Below the pieces are notes generated by a model. It saw nothing but the letters and a program-made list of their open reading frames with translations, did not search any database and was not told the origin of the DNA. 64,000 nt of DNA, taken from Paraburkholderia unamae (GTDB lineage: Bacteria > Pseudomonadota > Gammaproteobacteria > Burkholderiales > Burkholderiaceae). The stretch is taken from positions 124,001-188,000 of the forward strand of contig NZ_QLSU01000002.1 of the NCBI RefSeq assembly GCF_003268775.1. The letters run 5' to 3'. Below are positions 9,328 to 18,900 of this stretch, piece after piece; the first letter of the stretch is position 1; every line of letters begins with the position of its first letter. The translations under genes and the position numbers were made by a program.

Positions 9328-9393
9328 GGCGTCGCGACGGTTCGAGCCGGGCGAAGCCTGGCTCGACTATTTTCCGGATTCTGGAGAGGGATT

Positions 9394-9423
9394 GGCAAAC
9401 GGGCGCTGCGGCGCCCGTTTGCC
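9394..9423 (+). terminator. Probable terminator after aqpZ
   Basis: A 13-base perfect stem (GGCAAACGGGCGC and its complement) with a TGCG loop, followed by only a short T-containing tail. The stem is very stable but the U tract is weak. Confidence 0.65.
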
Positions 9424-9522
9424 TTGGCGGGTGCAGCATGCCCATTGCGGGTGCACTGCTAGAATCGGGCAACAGTTCCATCCTGTTGCAATCGTACGCC
9501 ACCTCGACTCCCTCGCCACCGC

Positions 9523-10269
9523 ATGAAGCGCTCACGAACCCGGCCGTCCCGGCTTACCCCGACGCTCGCCTCGATGCTGGCCGCATGCCTTGGCGCAGTG
9601 CTTTGCGCTTGCGCGCCGCTGCCGCAGGCGGGTGGCACAAGCGAGGCGACTCCCGCACCCGTGCGCGCTCAACAAGCCGCGAGCAGTACGAACAGCACGA
9701 GCCAGGCTCGCGACATCGAGACGCTCGTTTTCGTGAGGCACGGCGAAAAGCCAGCGGAAGGACTCGGCCAACTGAACTGCAAAGGCCTGAATCGCGCGCT
9801 TGCGCTGCCGGCGGTGATCGCGGCCAAGTACGGCAAACCGGACGCCATCTACGCGCCCGACCCCGGCGAACAGAAGAACGACAACGGTCGTCCGTACTAT
9901 TACGTGCGCCCGCTCGCCACCATCGAGCCGACCGCGATCCAGTTCGGCATGCCGATCCAGACGCCATACGGCCACTCGCAAATCGATTCGCTGCAAGCCG
10001 CGTTCATCGATCCGCAGTGGCGCGGGCGTACCGTGCTCGTCGCCTGGGAGCATCGTGAAATCGAGTCATTCGTGCGGCGCGTCGTCGCCGCGCACGGCGG
10101 CAACGCAAACGATGTGCCGCGCTGGGAAAGCGCGGACTTCGACAGCATTTACGTGGTTCGCATCGACTGGAGCGGCAACGTTGCGCGCGCGCATTTCTCG
10201 CACGAGCGCGAAGGGCTGGACGGGCGCTCCGACGACTGCCCGTGCGCACAACTGCCGGCCGCGCAGTAG
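9523..10269 (+). CDS. Exported histidine phosphatase superfamily protein
   Basis: Phosphatase of the phosphoglycerate-mutase-like fold, 248 residues. The N-terminus is basic then hydrophobic and ends in LGAVLCACAP, which reads as a lipoprotein signal with Cys as the first mature residue; a low-complexity Ser/Thr/Ala linker follows. The catalytic RHG motif is in LVFVRHGEKP (about residue 70) and the second histidine is in AWEHREIE. The substrate cannot be told. The gene converges with the HAD phosphatase at 10357. Confidence 0.82.
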   Translation: MKRSRTRPSRLTPTLASMLAACLGAVLCACAPLPQAGGTSEATPAPVRAQQAASSTNSTSQARDIETLVFVRHGEKPAEGLGQLNCKGLNRALALPAVIAAKYGKPDAIYAPDPGEQKNDNGRPYYYVRPLATIEPTAIQFGMPIQTPYGHSQIDSLQAAFIDPQWRGRTVLVAWEHREIESFVRRVVAAHGGNANDVPRWESADFDSIYVVRIDWSGNVARAHFSHEREGLDGRSDDCPCAQLPAAQ

Positions 10270-10356
10270 CGCGCAGGCACGCTCAGGCAGAAAGCGCAGG
10301 CGCGATGACGACGCGCCTCGCGTGGCATCTGCCGCTTGTCACGCTTGCTACGCTTG

Positions 10357-11178
10357 TCAGGACGCGATTTCGTCGTTGAGCGCGAACAGCTTGCGCAGGT
10401 GATGGGCGACACCGGCCTCGAAGTTATTGCCGATACGCGGCACCAACGGCAGCCGTTTGACGAGATCGGGATTGGCGTTGTTCATCATGAACGGATGGCC
10501 CGCCGTTTCGAGCAGGTCGATGTCGTTCATGTTGTCGCCGAACGCGACACAGCCCGTCGCATCCATGCCGAGCCGCTCGAGCACCACGCGCAGCGCGCGG
10601 CCCTTCGACACACCGGCCACCATCACTTCGAGACAATCGGGCAGCGAGTAGGTGACATAGAGCGCGTCGCCGAACTCGCGCGCGAGATTCTGGGCGACGT
10701 GCGCGAGATCCGCCGGCTCGCCGATATACAGCGCCTTGGCGATGCCCGCGCCCGCATAGGCGCGCAGATCCGCCACACGATACTCGAAGCCCGAGTCCTG
10801 GTGGTACGCGAGCAGTTCCGGCGCGTGACGGTCGATGAGCCACGCGTCGTCGGTATAAATGCTCACGATCACGCGGCCATGCGCCCCAACGGTGTCGGGC
10901 GCCACGAGGCGCTCGACGACGGGCGCGGACAGATTGCTTGCGTGGATGAGCGTGTCGTCGGGTGCGTGCACGCGCGCGCCGTTCGCGGTGATCAGATACG
11001 GGCGGATGCCCAGCACGTCGCGAATGCCGGCCACGTCGCAATAGTGGCGGCCGGTGGCGATGACGAACGGCAGACCCTGTGCGTCGAGCGCGCCCAGCGT
11101 GGCAACCGTGAACGGATCGACCTGATGGTCGCTGTTGAGCAGCGTTCCGTCGAGATCGGTTGCAATGACCTTGTACAT
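10357..11178 (-). CDS. Cof-type HAD-IIB phosphatase
   Basis: Sugar-phosphate-type phosphatase of the haloacid dehalogenase superfamily, 273 residues. The nucleophile motif is ATDLDGTLLNSD (Asp8, Asp10), followed by motif II VIATGR and the C-terminal magnesium site FGDNMNDIDLLE, with a Cof-type cap between. The ATG at 11178 gives the family N-terminus MYKVIATDLDG; an upstream in-frame extension lacks similarity. Close to YidA/Cof proteins, whose substrates are promiscuous. It lies 171 bases downstream of the sugar kinase and may be co-transcribed with it. Confidence 0.9.
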   Translation of the reverse strand: MYKVIATDLDGTLLNSDHQVDPFTVATLGALDAQGLPFVIATGRHYCDVAGIRDVLGIRPYLITANGARVHAPDDTLIHASNLSAPVVERLVAPDTVGAHGRVIVSIYTDDAWLIDRHAPELLAYHQDSGFEYRVADLRAYAGAGIAKALYIGEPADLAHVAQNLAREFGDALYVTYSLPDCLEVMVAGVSKGRALRVVLERLGMDATGCVAFGDNMNDIDLLETAGHPFMMNNANPDLVKRLPLVPRIGNNFEAGVAHHLRKLFALNDEIAS

Positions 11179-11349
11179 GGTGATCGGACAGCTAGCGGGA
11201 AACCCTGAATCGTAGCATCTGCGGCGGGGCATTGCCCTTGACCTACGAGCCGTGCGCGTTGCCGGTGTCGCCACCCGATCTCCGCGCATTGGCCTCGCAT
11301 TGCATCGCATTCGACCCTTAAGCGAAGCGACGATTGAAAGAAGCGACGA

Positions 11350-12234
11350 CTAGCCGCCCGCCAGCCTGCGGGCTTCCTGTTGCGCGAGCCGCAGCGCGCC
11401 GCTGGTGGAATCGGCGAACGGGGCGCGCAGGCGATCGCGCACGGCCTGCGGCACCCATTCGCGCAACGGCTGGCCAAGCCCGCCCGACAACGCCACCGGC
11501 AAGCGGGCCGACGGATCGAGCGCGGTGATGAGCTTCGCGATCTCCACGCCGGCCTCGGCCAGCAGCTTCGCGACGAACGGATGCTCGCGATGCGCGAGCA
11601 CGACCGGCGCGAGGCTCGCGTAGGCTGTCTGGTTGGCCGCGCATTGCCACACGATCAGGCTTTCGCGGTCGCTCGCATGAACGTGCGCGAGCAGCGCCCG
11701 CGCGAAGTCGTCCATGGGCGCGCGCGCGTCGAGCGCCTGCTGCGCCCAGGCGATTGCGCGCAGGCCGAACCACGCGCCGCTGGCTTCGTCGCCCGAAGGA
11801 AAGCCGAAGCCGCCGGCTATGCGGCACTGACCGTGCTCGTCCAGCGCGGCCGCGATGCTGCCGGTGCCGAGCGCAACCGCCACGCCCTGCGCCCCGGCAT
11901 GCGCGCCGAGCACCGTGGTGTAGACGTCGCTCTCCACGGCGAGTCCGGCGACCGGCGGCGCGGCGGCGCGAAACGCCGCCTGCCAGTCCGGATTGTTCAC
12001 GCCCGCAAGCCCGCAACCGAGCACGCATTGCGACCAGTCGAACGCGAGGCCCGCTTGCGCGAATGCCGCGCGGCAGGCTTCCTCGATCGACTGCCAGGCG
12101 CGCTCGATGCCGAGCCCGAGCCCCGACGGCCCCGCCGAGGCGCGCGCGAGTTCAGCGCCGTTCGTGTCGCCAAGCGCGACGCGCGTGCCGGTGCCGCCAC
12201 CGTCCACGCCGATCAACCAGGTGTATTTCTGCAT
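11350..12234 (-). CDS. BadF/BadG/BcrA-type ATPase, probable N-acetylglucosamine kinase
   Basis: Actin-like-fold kinase of 294 residues. It has the phosphate-1 loop GVDGGGTGTR at residues 9-18, the phosphate-2 region ALGTGSIAAAL and the adenosine loop LSGGLGQPL. The length and the GGFGFPSGDEASGAWFG segment match bacterial N-acetylglucosamine kinases (NagK-like) of the BadF/BadG family rather than the benzoyl-CoA reductase activators, which are longer or need a partner. The predicted role is phosphorylating GlcNAc from cell-wall turnover. No transporter or nagA/nagB gene is nearby, so the substrate is inferred from the family only. Confidence 0.82.
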   Translation of the reverse strand: MQKYTWLIGVDGGGTGTRVALGDTNGAELARASAGPSGLGLGIERAWQSIEEACRAAFAQAGLAFDWSQCVLGCGLAGVNNPDWQAAFRAAAPPVAGLAVESDVYTTVLGAHAGAQGVAVALGTGSIAAALDEHGQCRIAGGFGFPSGDEASGAWFGLRAIAWAQQALDARAPMDDFARALLAHVHASDRESLIVWQCAANQTAYASLAPVVLAHREHPFVAKLLAEAGVEIAKLITALDPSARLPVALSGGLGQPLREWVPQAVRDRLRAPFADSTSGALRLAQQEARRLAGG

Positions 12235-12455
12235 GATGTCTGCCGCGCCTCGCGCGCGCGTGAGTCGGGTTCGATTGGTCCGATAACCAGGGGAAGGCCA
12301 AAAAGCGACCCTGGCCGGGCTGAATATCGCTTCGTGCCGCAGAGACTAACGGCTTCACTGCGTTCGCACAATCGGCCATCCGGCCAGGGTGGCGGGGCGC
12401 CCCCGATCCGCTATGCTTGCGTGGCCTGAACGACGTCTAGCAAGGAGAACTCACC

Positions 12456-13052
12456 GTGACACACCGCTGCAACTGGGTATCGGCCAGCGCGTCGCCGCAG
12501 TACGTCCAATATCACGACGAGGAGTGGGGCGTGCCCTCGCGCGACGACCAGCATCTGTTCGAAATGCTCGTGCTCGAAGGCGCGCAGGCCGGGCTCTCGT
12601 GGTCCACGATCCTCAACAAGCGCGAGGGCTATCATCGCGCCTTTGCAGGCTTCGACATCGCCAAGGTCGCGCGCTTCACGCCTGCAAAAGTGGAAACGCT
12701 CATGCAGGACGCCTCCATCGTGCGCAACCGCGCCAAGATCGAGGCCGCCATCGCCAATGCGCGCGCGGTGCAGCAGATCCAGGCCGAGCACGGCTCGCTC
12801 GCGAAGTTCGTCTGGTCCTTCGTGAACGACACGCCTATCCAGAACGACTGGGCCTCGTATCGCGACGCGCCGGCGTCCACCGAAATCTCGGATGCGCTCA
12901 GCAAGGCGCTCAAGAAGTGCGGCTGCAAATTCGTTGGCACGACGATCTGTTATGCCTTCATGCAGGCGGTCGGCATGGTCAACGACCACGAACATGACTG
13001 CATGTGCCGCGCCGCTTGCGCCGCGCAAGGGAAAAAGAAGCGCCGCGCCTGA
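12456..13052 (+). CDS. tag: DNA-3-methyladenine glycosylase I
   Basis: Base-excision repair enzyme that removes 3-methyladenine, 198 residues. The zinc ligands of Tag are present as Cys5, His20, His178 and Cys182. The base-pocket residues Glu41 and Trp49 are in VLEGAQAGLSW. The start is a GTG at 12456 with a strong AAGGAG site at 12442-12447. The protein ends in a Lys/Arg-rich tail. It stands alone and is divergent from the sugar kinase. Confidence 0.95.
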   Translation: MTHRCNWVSASASPQYVQYHDEEWGVPSRDDQHLFEMLVLEGAQAGLSWSTILNKREGYHRAFAGFDIAKVARFTPAKVETLMQDASIVRNRAKIEAAIANARAVQQIQAEHGSLAKFVWSFVNDTPIQNDWASYRDAPASTEISDALSKALKKCGCKFVGTTICYAFMQAVGMVNDHEHDCMCRAACAAQGKKKRRA

Positions 13053-13423
13053 GCGGCTCGAACGGCCCGCGCGGCACGCATGAACGCAGGCGTGCAAGCA
13101 CCGGGCTGCGGCGTCAAGGCAACAGTCCAGCCACCGGGCGCCGGTCGTCCGGGAAAATCCCAAGCCCCTGCCTCGATACGCCGCGAGTCCTTGTCCACCA
13201 AGGCTTTGCGCAGATTTCACAGTCACCCGTGCACTTCGGTCCGAGGCATTTTCGTGTCGCCACGGTGCGCAGCCCCACGTTCGTTTTCCGGCGTGCCGCT
13301 ATAACGGAAAGTGAGTGCAGGCGTGTCAGGGGAACGCTTGAAATAGCCGGCGGGAAGGCCGGCGGCGCCGCATTCGCTGGGAATTAACCGCTGTGCCCGG
13401 CAGTTGGGCAGCAGGGGGCTGAA
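13053..13423. other. Intergenic region downstream of tag
   Basis: A 371-base stretch in which I see no convincing gene. Open frames here lack ribosome sites and family similarity. The last 40 bases hold a GGGGGCT that serves as ribosome site for the gene at 13424. Confidence 0.5.
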
Positions 13424-13870
13424 ATGAAAAACGTCCACTTCCTGACGCATCAGGAGATCTTCGACCGCGCGGTGGCGCATCTTCTTGGCCAAGGGTGCGC
13501 GGCACTGCTTCCGCATGGCGGCGGCGCCTACCGGGGCGGCGGCTGCGGCGGGGGGCACAGCTATGGCGGCTGCCCGGTCGGCAACTTCATCCGGCCGCGC
13601 GACTACATGAGCGCCATGGAAGGCATACCGGTGCGTTACGTCGGCCGCGAGGCGGGCGACGTGCCGCTCTACATGGACGTCGGCGTGGCCGCGCTGAAAA
13701 AGGCGCTGCTGCGCGCCCATCTCAACATCTACGACCCCGCCACGATCAAGCTGCTCAGTTGCCTGCAAAACGTCCACGACGTGTTCGGCGTGTGGGAGTG
13801 GCGCGAGCGGCTTTGCGCGATCGCCGCGCAGTTCGGGCTATCGCCCGCGCGCCTGAAGGACGCGGCCTGA
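13424..13870 (+). CDS. Unassigned small protein with Gly/Cys-rich insert
   Basis: Soluble-looking protein of 148 residues that I do not recognise. The N-terminus (MKNVHFLTHQEIFDRAVAHL) looks like an ordinary alpha helix. Residues 30-50 are a Gly/Cys/Tyr/His-rich segment with CGGGHSYGGC that could bind a metal or be disordered. The remaining 95 residues are predicted alpha/beta (RPRDYMSAMEGIPVRYVG, then a helical C-terminus with NIYDPATIKLLSCLQ). A ribosome site (AGGGGGCT) and codon use like its neighbours support a real gene. There is no membrane segment or signal. The context (tag upstream, rpsU convergent) gives no clue to function. Confidence 0.7.
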   Translation: MKNVHFLTHQEIFDRAVAHLLGQGCAALLPHGGGAYRGGGCGGGHSYGGCPVGNFIRPRDYMSAMEGIPVRYVGREAGDVPLYMDVGVAALKKALLRAHLNIYDPATIKLLSCLQNVHDVFGVWEWRERLCAIAAQFGLSPARLKDAA

Positions 13871-13922
13871 TCGCGTGAAGCACGGCGTGGCCCGCGCCCG
13901 ATCGTCAATCGGGCGGCACCAA

Positions 13923-13967
13923 TGCAAACGGCGGTGCAGCTTCTTGCGAAGCATGCACCGCCGTTTG
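13923..13967. terminator. Hairpin between convergent genes
   Basis: A stem of about 14 bases (TGCAAACGGCGGTGCA with its complement at 13954-13967) with a small internal hairpin in the loop. It lies just past the rpsU stop on the minus strand and probably terminates rpsU; the T tract is poor on either side. Confidence 0.65.
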
Positions 13968-13994
13968 GCGGAACAGCAAAAAGCGCGAAAAAGC

Positions 13995-14207
13995 TTAGTG
14001 GAGCTTCTTCGGCAGCATCTGGCTGCGCAGGCGCTTGTGCAGGCGCTTCACAGCAGCTGCCTTTTTGCGCTTGCGAACTGCCGTCGGCTTTTCGTAAGAC
14101 TGGCGCTCACGCAGCTCGGCGATCAGGCCGTTCTTTTCGATTGCACGGCGGAAGCGGCGAATAGCCACTTCGAACGGCTCGTTTTCCTTCAGAAGAATCG
14201 TCGTCAT
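13995..14207 (-). CDS. rpsU: 30S ribosomal protein S21
   Basis: Small-subunit protein involved in start-site selection on mRNA, 70 residues, very basic. The family core [18 protein letters not shown] and the C-terminal Arg/Lys-rich helix are clear. The ATG at 14207 has TTAGGAAA upstream. It is not followed by dnaG and rpoD in the window, so this is a stand-alone copy. Bacteria of this group often carry more than one rpsU. Confidence 0.97.
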   Translation of the reverse strand: MTTILLKENEPFEVAIRRFRRAIEKNGLIAELRERQSYEKPTAVRKRKKAAAVKRLHKRLRSQMLPKKLH

Positions 14208-14642
14208 GTATTTCCTAACTCAAATCGCTTGATACGGTTCAATTGCGCGAGCGCCAAAGTCGCTCACGCCCCGGCCCTCCGGTCGTTCGCCACACTGGGG
14301 CTGAACGAGAGGCAAGGCGGCCACGGAGGCCGGAAAAGAGAAGTAGGGGGTTCACAGCGGAACGCGATCAGGTAGACCTTGCTGCAACACACCTGATCGC
14401 CGGTTTGCGGCCGCCAACAGTAACGAACACGGCAACAAAACAGGCAAAGATCTCAATTCACTCTCAATGATATCAGGAAACGATCTGTGCGACCAGGGTT
14501 TCTTGATTCTACTCAGTGACTTGCGCGACCGCCCACGGCCGTCGCGCTCGCCGCATCGTTTAGGACACCTGGATTAACACCGTCTCGCGCGCTTTTGCCC
14601 TAACTTTGTCCCCGTTTTGCGTCGTTTTGAGCAGTTTTGCGC
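14208..14642. promoter_or_regulatory. rpsU leader/promoter region
   Basis: A 435-base non-coding stretch upstream of rpsU and downstream of the aldo/keto reductase. The part at about 14410-14520 is AT-richer and is where the rpsU promoter should lie on the minus strand. No hexamer pair is convincing and I see no gene. Confidence 0.4.
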
Positions 14643-15584
14643 TCAGGCGCTCGCGTCGTTCAGCGCCTGGACATCGGCTGGATCGAGCTTCAGGCGCACC
14701 GCCGCCGCGAGGCTTTCCAGCTGATCGAGCGAAGTTGCGCTCGCGATCGGCGCGGTAATGCTCGGACGGGCGATCAGCCACGCAAGCGCGACGGCCGCGA
14801 GTGTGCTGCCGTGGCGTTCGGCCACGTAGTCGAGCGCCGCGAGAATGCGGATGCCGCGGTGATCGAGGTACTTCTCCACCCGCGAGCCGCGCGCGCTCTT
14901 CGCGAGATCCTCGCGCGAGCGATATTTGCCCGAAAGAAAGCCGCTCGCGAGGCTGTAATAGGGCACGACCGCGAGCTTCTGCGCCATGGCGACCGGTTCG
15001 AGATCCGCCTCGTAGTGGGCGCGATCGTACAGGTTGTACTCGGGCTGGATGATCTGATACGCGGGCAGTCCCGAGGTTTTCGCGACCGCGAGCGCCTCCT
15101 CGATGCGCGCGCCCGTGTAGTTCGACGCGCCGACCACGCGCACCTTGCCCGCCTCGATCAGGCGTTGATAGGCGCCGAGCGTTTCTTCGAGCGGCACCTT
15201 CTGGTCGTCCTCGTGCGAGAAATAGACGTCGATGTAATCGGTTTGCAGGCGGCGCAGCGAATCTTCCACGGCCGCCGCGATGTTGGCGGCGGAGAGGCCG
15301 GGACGGCGTGAATCCTTCGCGACTTTGGTTGCGATCACCACCTTGTCGCGCTTGCCGCTTTTCGCGATCCACTTGCCGATGATCGTCTCCGATTCGCCGC
15401 CGTGATTGCCGGGCACCCAGGCGGAGTAGACGTCGGCGGTGTCGATGAAGTTGAGACCGGCGTCGGTGAACGCGTCGAGGATCGAGAACGAGGTGGCTTC
15501 GTCGGCCGTCCAGCCGAAGACGTTGCCGCCGAACATGAGCGGGGCGACCTGCAAGGCGGAAGTGCCGATCCTGCGTAGTTCCAT
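14643..15584 (-). CDS. Aldo/keto reductase
   Basis: NADPH-dependent oxidoreductase with a TIM barrel, 313 residues. The catalytic tetrad is visible as Asp48, Tyr53, Lys87 and His124 (motifs NFIDTADVYS, VVIATKV, DVYFSHED). The C-terminal cofactor segment SITAPIASATSLDQL is typical of the AKR family that includes YajO- and Tas-like enzymes. The ATG at 15584 gives the family N-terminus MELRRIGTSALQVAPLMFGG, and a longer in-frame start was rejected. The substrate is unknown. It is divergent from the large glycosyltransferase and probably lies just outside the glycosylation island. Confidence 0.92.
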   Translation of the reverse strand: MELRRIGTSALQVAPLMFGGNVFGWTADEATSFSILDAFTDAGLNFIDTADVYSAWVPGNHGGESETIIGKWIAKSGKRDKVVIATKVAKDSRRPGLSAANIAAAVEDSLRRLQTDYIDVYFSHEDDQKVPLEETLGAYQRLIEAGKVRVVGASNYTGARIEEALAVAKTSGLPAYQIIQPEYNLYDRAHYEADLEPVAMAQKLAVVPYYSLASGFLSGKYRSREDLAKSARGSRVEKYLDHRGIRILAALDYVAERHGSTLAAVALAWLIARPSITAPIASATSLDQLESLAAAVRLKLDPADVQALNDASA

Positions 15585-15908
15585 GATGGCTCCAGGGTTG
15601 AGTGGTCGGGTGGTGCGGGCGAGCCCGGGACCGTTGAGCATACGCCGCATCCCACGAGGTTGCAGGCGAGCACGGCAGGCGAGCCGCATGCCGCGCGCCC
15701 GGTTGCAGTGGGTCGCGCCCGGTCGCGGTCGAGCGCAATCGATTCAGCATGCAAAAGAGGTCGTAATGGCTTGCGCCCCTTTTGCCGGAACACCTCGCCG
15801 TTATTCGTAATTGACGGTCGTTTTGGCGTTAGCTCGGCGCTTAGGGCCCGCGGAGCGCCCCGCATAATGGCACGCTCCGCCTCCTCGCCATCTATGCGTG
15901 AATTCGAC
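15585..15908. other. Divergent intergenic region at the left edge of the glycosylation island
   Basis: A 324-base spacer between the aldo/keto reductase and the giant glycosyltransferase. I see no gene, no sigma-28 element and no clear ribosome site before either possible start of the giant gene. Confidence 0.4.
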
Positions 15909-18900
15909 ATGTCCACTGCCGCTACTTCAACCGCCGCCCCCGAGCGCGAACCACAGCTGGAGCAGGACATTGCCGTCGTCATGCAAGCGGCGTTCGAGCA
16001 TCACCGCAGGCAGGAATTCGACGAGGCGGCTTCGCTCTACACCGCGATTCTCGACGCGATCCGCGATCACGCCGGCGCGCACCATCATCTGGGGCTGCTG
16101 CTCGTGCAATCGGGCCGCCAGGCCGAGGCGTGGCCGCATTTCGAAGCCGCACTCGATCGCGAGCCGAACAACGGCCCGTATTGGGTCGGCTATATCAACG
16201 CCCTGATCGAGAGCGGCCAGAACGAAGCGGCGCGGGCCACATGCGACCTGGCGCAGCAACTCGGCGTGCGCGAGCCGGCCTTCGCCACGCTGATCGCCCG
16301 CATGCCCTCGAGCGACACGCGTCGCGCGAGCGTCGAGGAACTCAACGAGCACGCGGCCCTGTTCAGCCAGGGGGAGATCGAGGCTTCGCTCAAAGCCGCC
16401 CTGCGCCTGACGACGCATTACCCGTCGCACGGAGAAGGCTGGCGGGCGCTCGCGCTCTCGCAGCAGCGTCTCGCGCAATACGCCGAATCCGTGGCCACCG
16501 CGCAGCACGCGGTGCGGTTGCTCCCCCAGGATCTGGTTTCCCACATGCTGCTGGCGAGCGCACTGTGCGCCATTGCCGACTGGCCGCGCGCCGAGGCCGC
16601 ATGCCGCGAGGCACTCAAGCAGTTTCCCAGCTACGCCGAACTGCATCGCATGCTGGCAAACAGCCTGACGGGGACGCACCGCTACACCGAAAGCATCGCC
16701 AGTTGCCGCCGCGCGGCGGCGCTCGCGCCCGGCCATGCCGACATCTACGGCACGCTCGGCACCGCCCTGCTCGGGCACGGCCAGAACGAGGAAGCGGAAA
16801 CCGCCTATCGCCGCGCCCTCGAATTGACGCCGATGGACGCCAGCGCGTACACCGCTTTGCTGCACTGCCTGATGCACAAGGTCGATCGGGACATGGCGAT
16901 GTTCCGGGCCGAGGCGCGCGAGTTCGCGCAGCGCCACGAAGCGCCGCTGCGCGCGCAGTGGCCGGACCATGCGAACCCGCGCGATCCGTCGCGGCGACTG
17001 CGCATCGGCTTCGTTTCGGGCGATCTGGTGGATCACCCCGTGACGTCGTTTCTGTTGCCCGCCGTCGAGCATCTCGCGCAGGACAAGGGCCTCTCGCTGC
17101 ACTTCTATTCGAACAATCCGGCTCGCGACAGCGTCACGGCCCGGCTCCTCACGTTCGCCGACGGATGGCGTGACGTGTTCGGCCTCACCGACGCCGCGCT
17201 CGCGCAGCAGATCCGCGCGGACGGCATCGACATCCTCATCGACCTCGCGGGCCATTCGGGCCGCAACCGGCTCGCGGCGTTCGCGCACAAACCGGCGCCC
17301 GTGCAGGTCGGCTGGATCGGCAATCCGGCCACGACCGGACTCGCGTCCATCGACTATTACCTCACCGACCGTTTCGTCACGCCGCTCGAACGGTTCGCCG
17401 ACAAGTTCACGGAAAAACTCGTGTTCCTGCCCGCGCTCGCGCCGTTCCGGGCGCCGGAGCACGCGCCGCCCGTGAACGCGCTGCCCGCGGCGCGCAACGG
17501 CTTTCTGACGTTCGGCAGTTTCAGCCGGATGAGCAAGATCGGACCGGCGGTCGTCGCGCTGTGGGCGCGCGTGCTGCGCGAAGTTCCGGATGCGCGTCTG
17601 GCCATCGGTTCGATTTCCGGTCAGGACGAGATGGACAAGCTGACCGCGCTGTTCGCGGCCGAAGGCATCGACGCGGCGCGCCTCGCCTTTCTGCCGCGCA
17701 AGGGCATGCGGGAGTATCTGGAGCAGCACCACCAGATCGACGTCATTCTCGACGCGTTTCCGTTCGGCGGCTCGACCACGACGCTGCAAGCCTTGTGGAT
17801 GGGCGTGCCCACGGTGACGCTGCCCGGCGACTCGATGGCGAGCCGCAGCAGCACGGGCTGGCTCTCGCTGCTCGGACTCGACGCGCCCTTCGTCGCGCAG
17901 GACAAGGACGACTATGTGCGCAAGTGCGTGACGCTCGCCGCCGACGTCGAGGCGCTCGCGACGCTGCGCCACGAGCTGCGCCCGCATTGCGGGCAGTCGA
18001 ACGTGTTCCGTGCGCAGCCGGTCGCGCAAGCCGCATCGCGGGCGCTGCGCATCATGTGGCAGCGCTGGTGCGACGGGCTTGCGCCCGAGCATTTCGACGT
18101 CGCCGCACCGGTTCCGGCCGAAGCCGTCGCGCCGACCGTCGCGGCGCAACCCGAACGCGAGATCGCCGTGGCGGATGCCGCGCCCCCGGCAAAAAGCGAT
18201 GGCCGACGCGCGAACGCCAAGGAGATGCGCCAGTACACCGATCTCTTCGCCAGCGGAAAAATCGAGGCGGCGCTCAAGACCGCGCAGCGCTTGACGCAGC
18301 AATACCCGTCGCACGGCGAATGCTGGCTCGCGCTCGCGTGCGCGTGGCAACGCCTGGGCAAGCACACGGAGTTCGCGAGCGCCGCCGAGCGCGCCGCCGC
18401 CCTGCTGCCCGACACCCTCTCCGCGCAAACCCTGCTCGCCGACGCGCTGAAAATCACGCACCAGTTAGAGCAAGCCGAAGCGCACTGCCGCCAGGCGCTC
18501 GAACGCCATCCCGAGAGCGCGGCGCTGCATCACAGCCTGGGCGTCGTCTTGCAGGCGATGGGCCGTCACGCCGAAGGCATCGACTGTTTCCGCCGCGCCG
18601 TGGCGCTCACGCCGGACAACGCGCTCGCGCACGACGCCCTGGGCGTCGCGCTGCTCGAATATGGCGATCACAAGGCGGCCGAACCGGCCTTGCGTCGCGC
18701 ACTCGAATTGGCGCCGATGCAGGCGCAGGTGCACAGCAACCTGCTGTTCTGCCTGATGCACAAGTACGGTCTCGACGCAGCGAGCACCTTCGCGCAGTAC
18801 CGCGAATTCGCGACGCGCCACGAGGCGCCCCTGCGCGCGCGCCGGCCAAAGCATGCCAATGATCGCGATGCGTCGCGGCGTCTGCGCATCGGCTTCGTTT

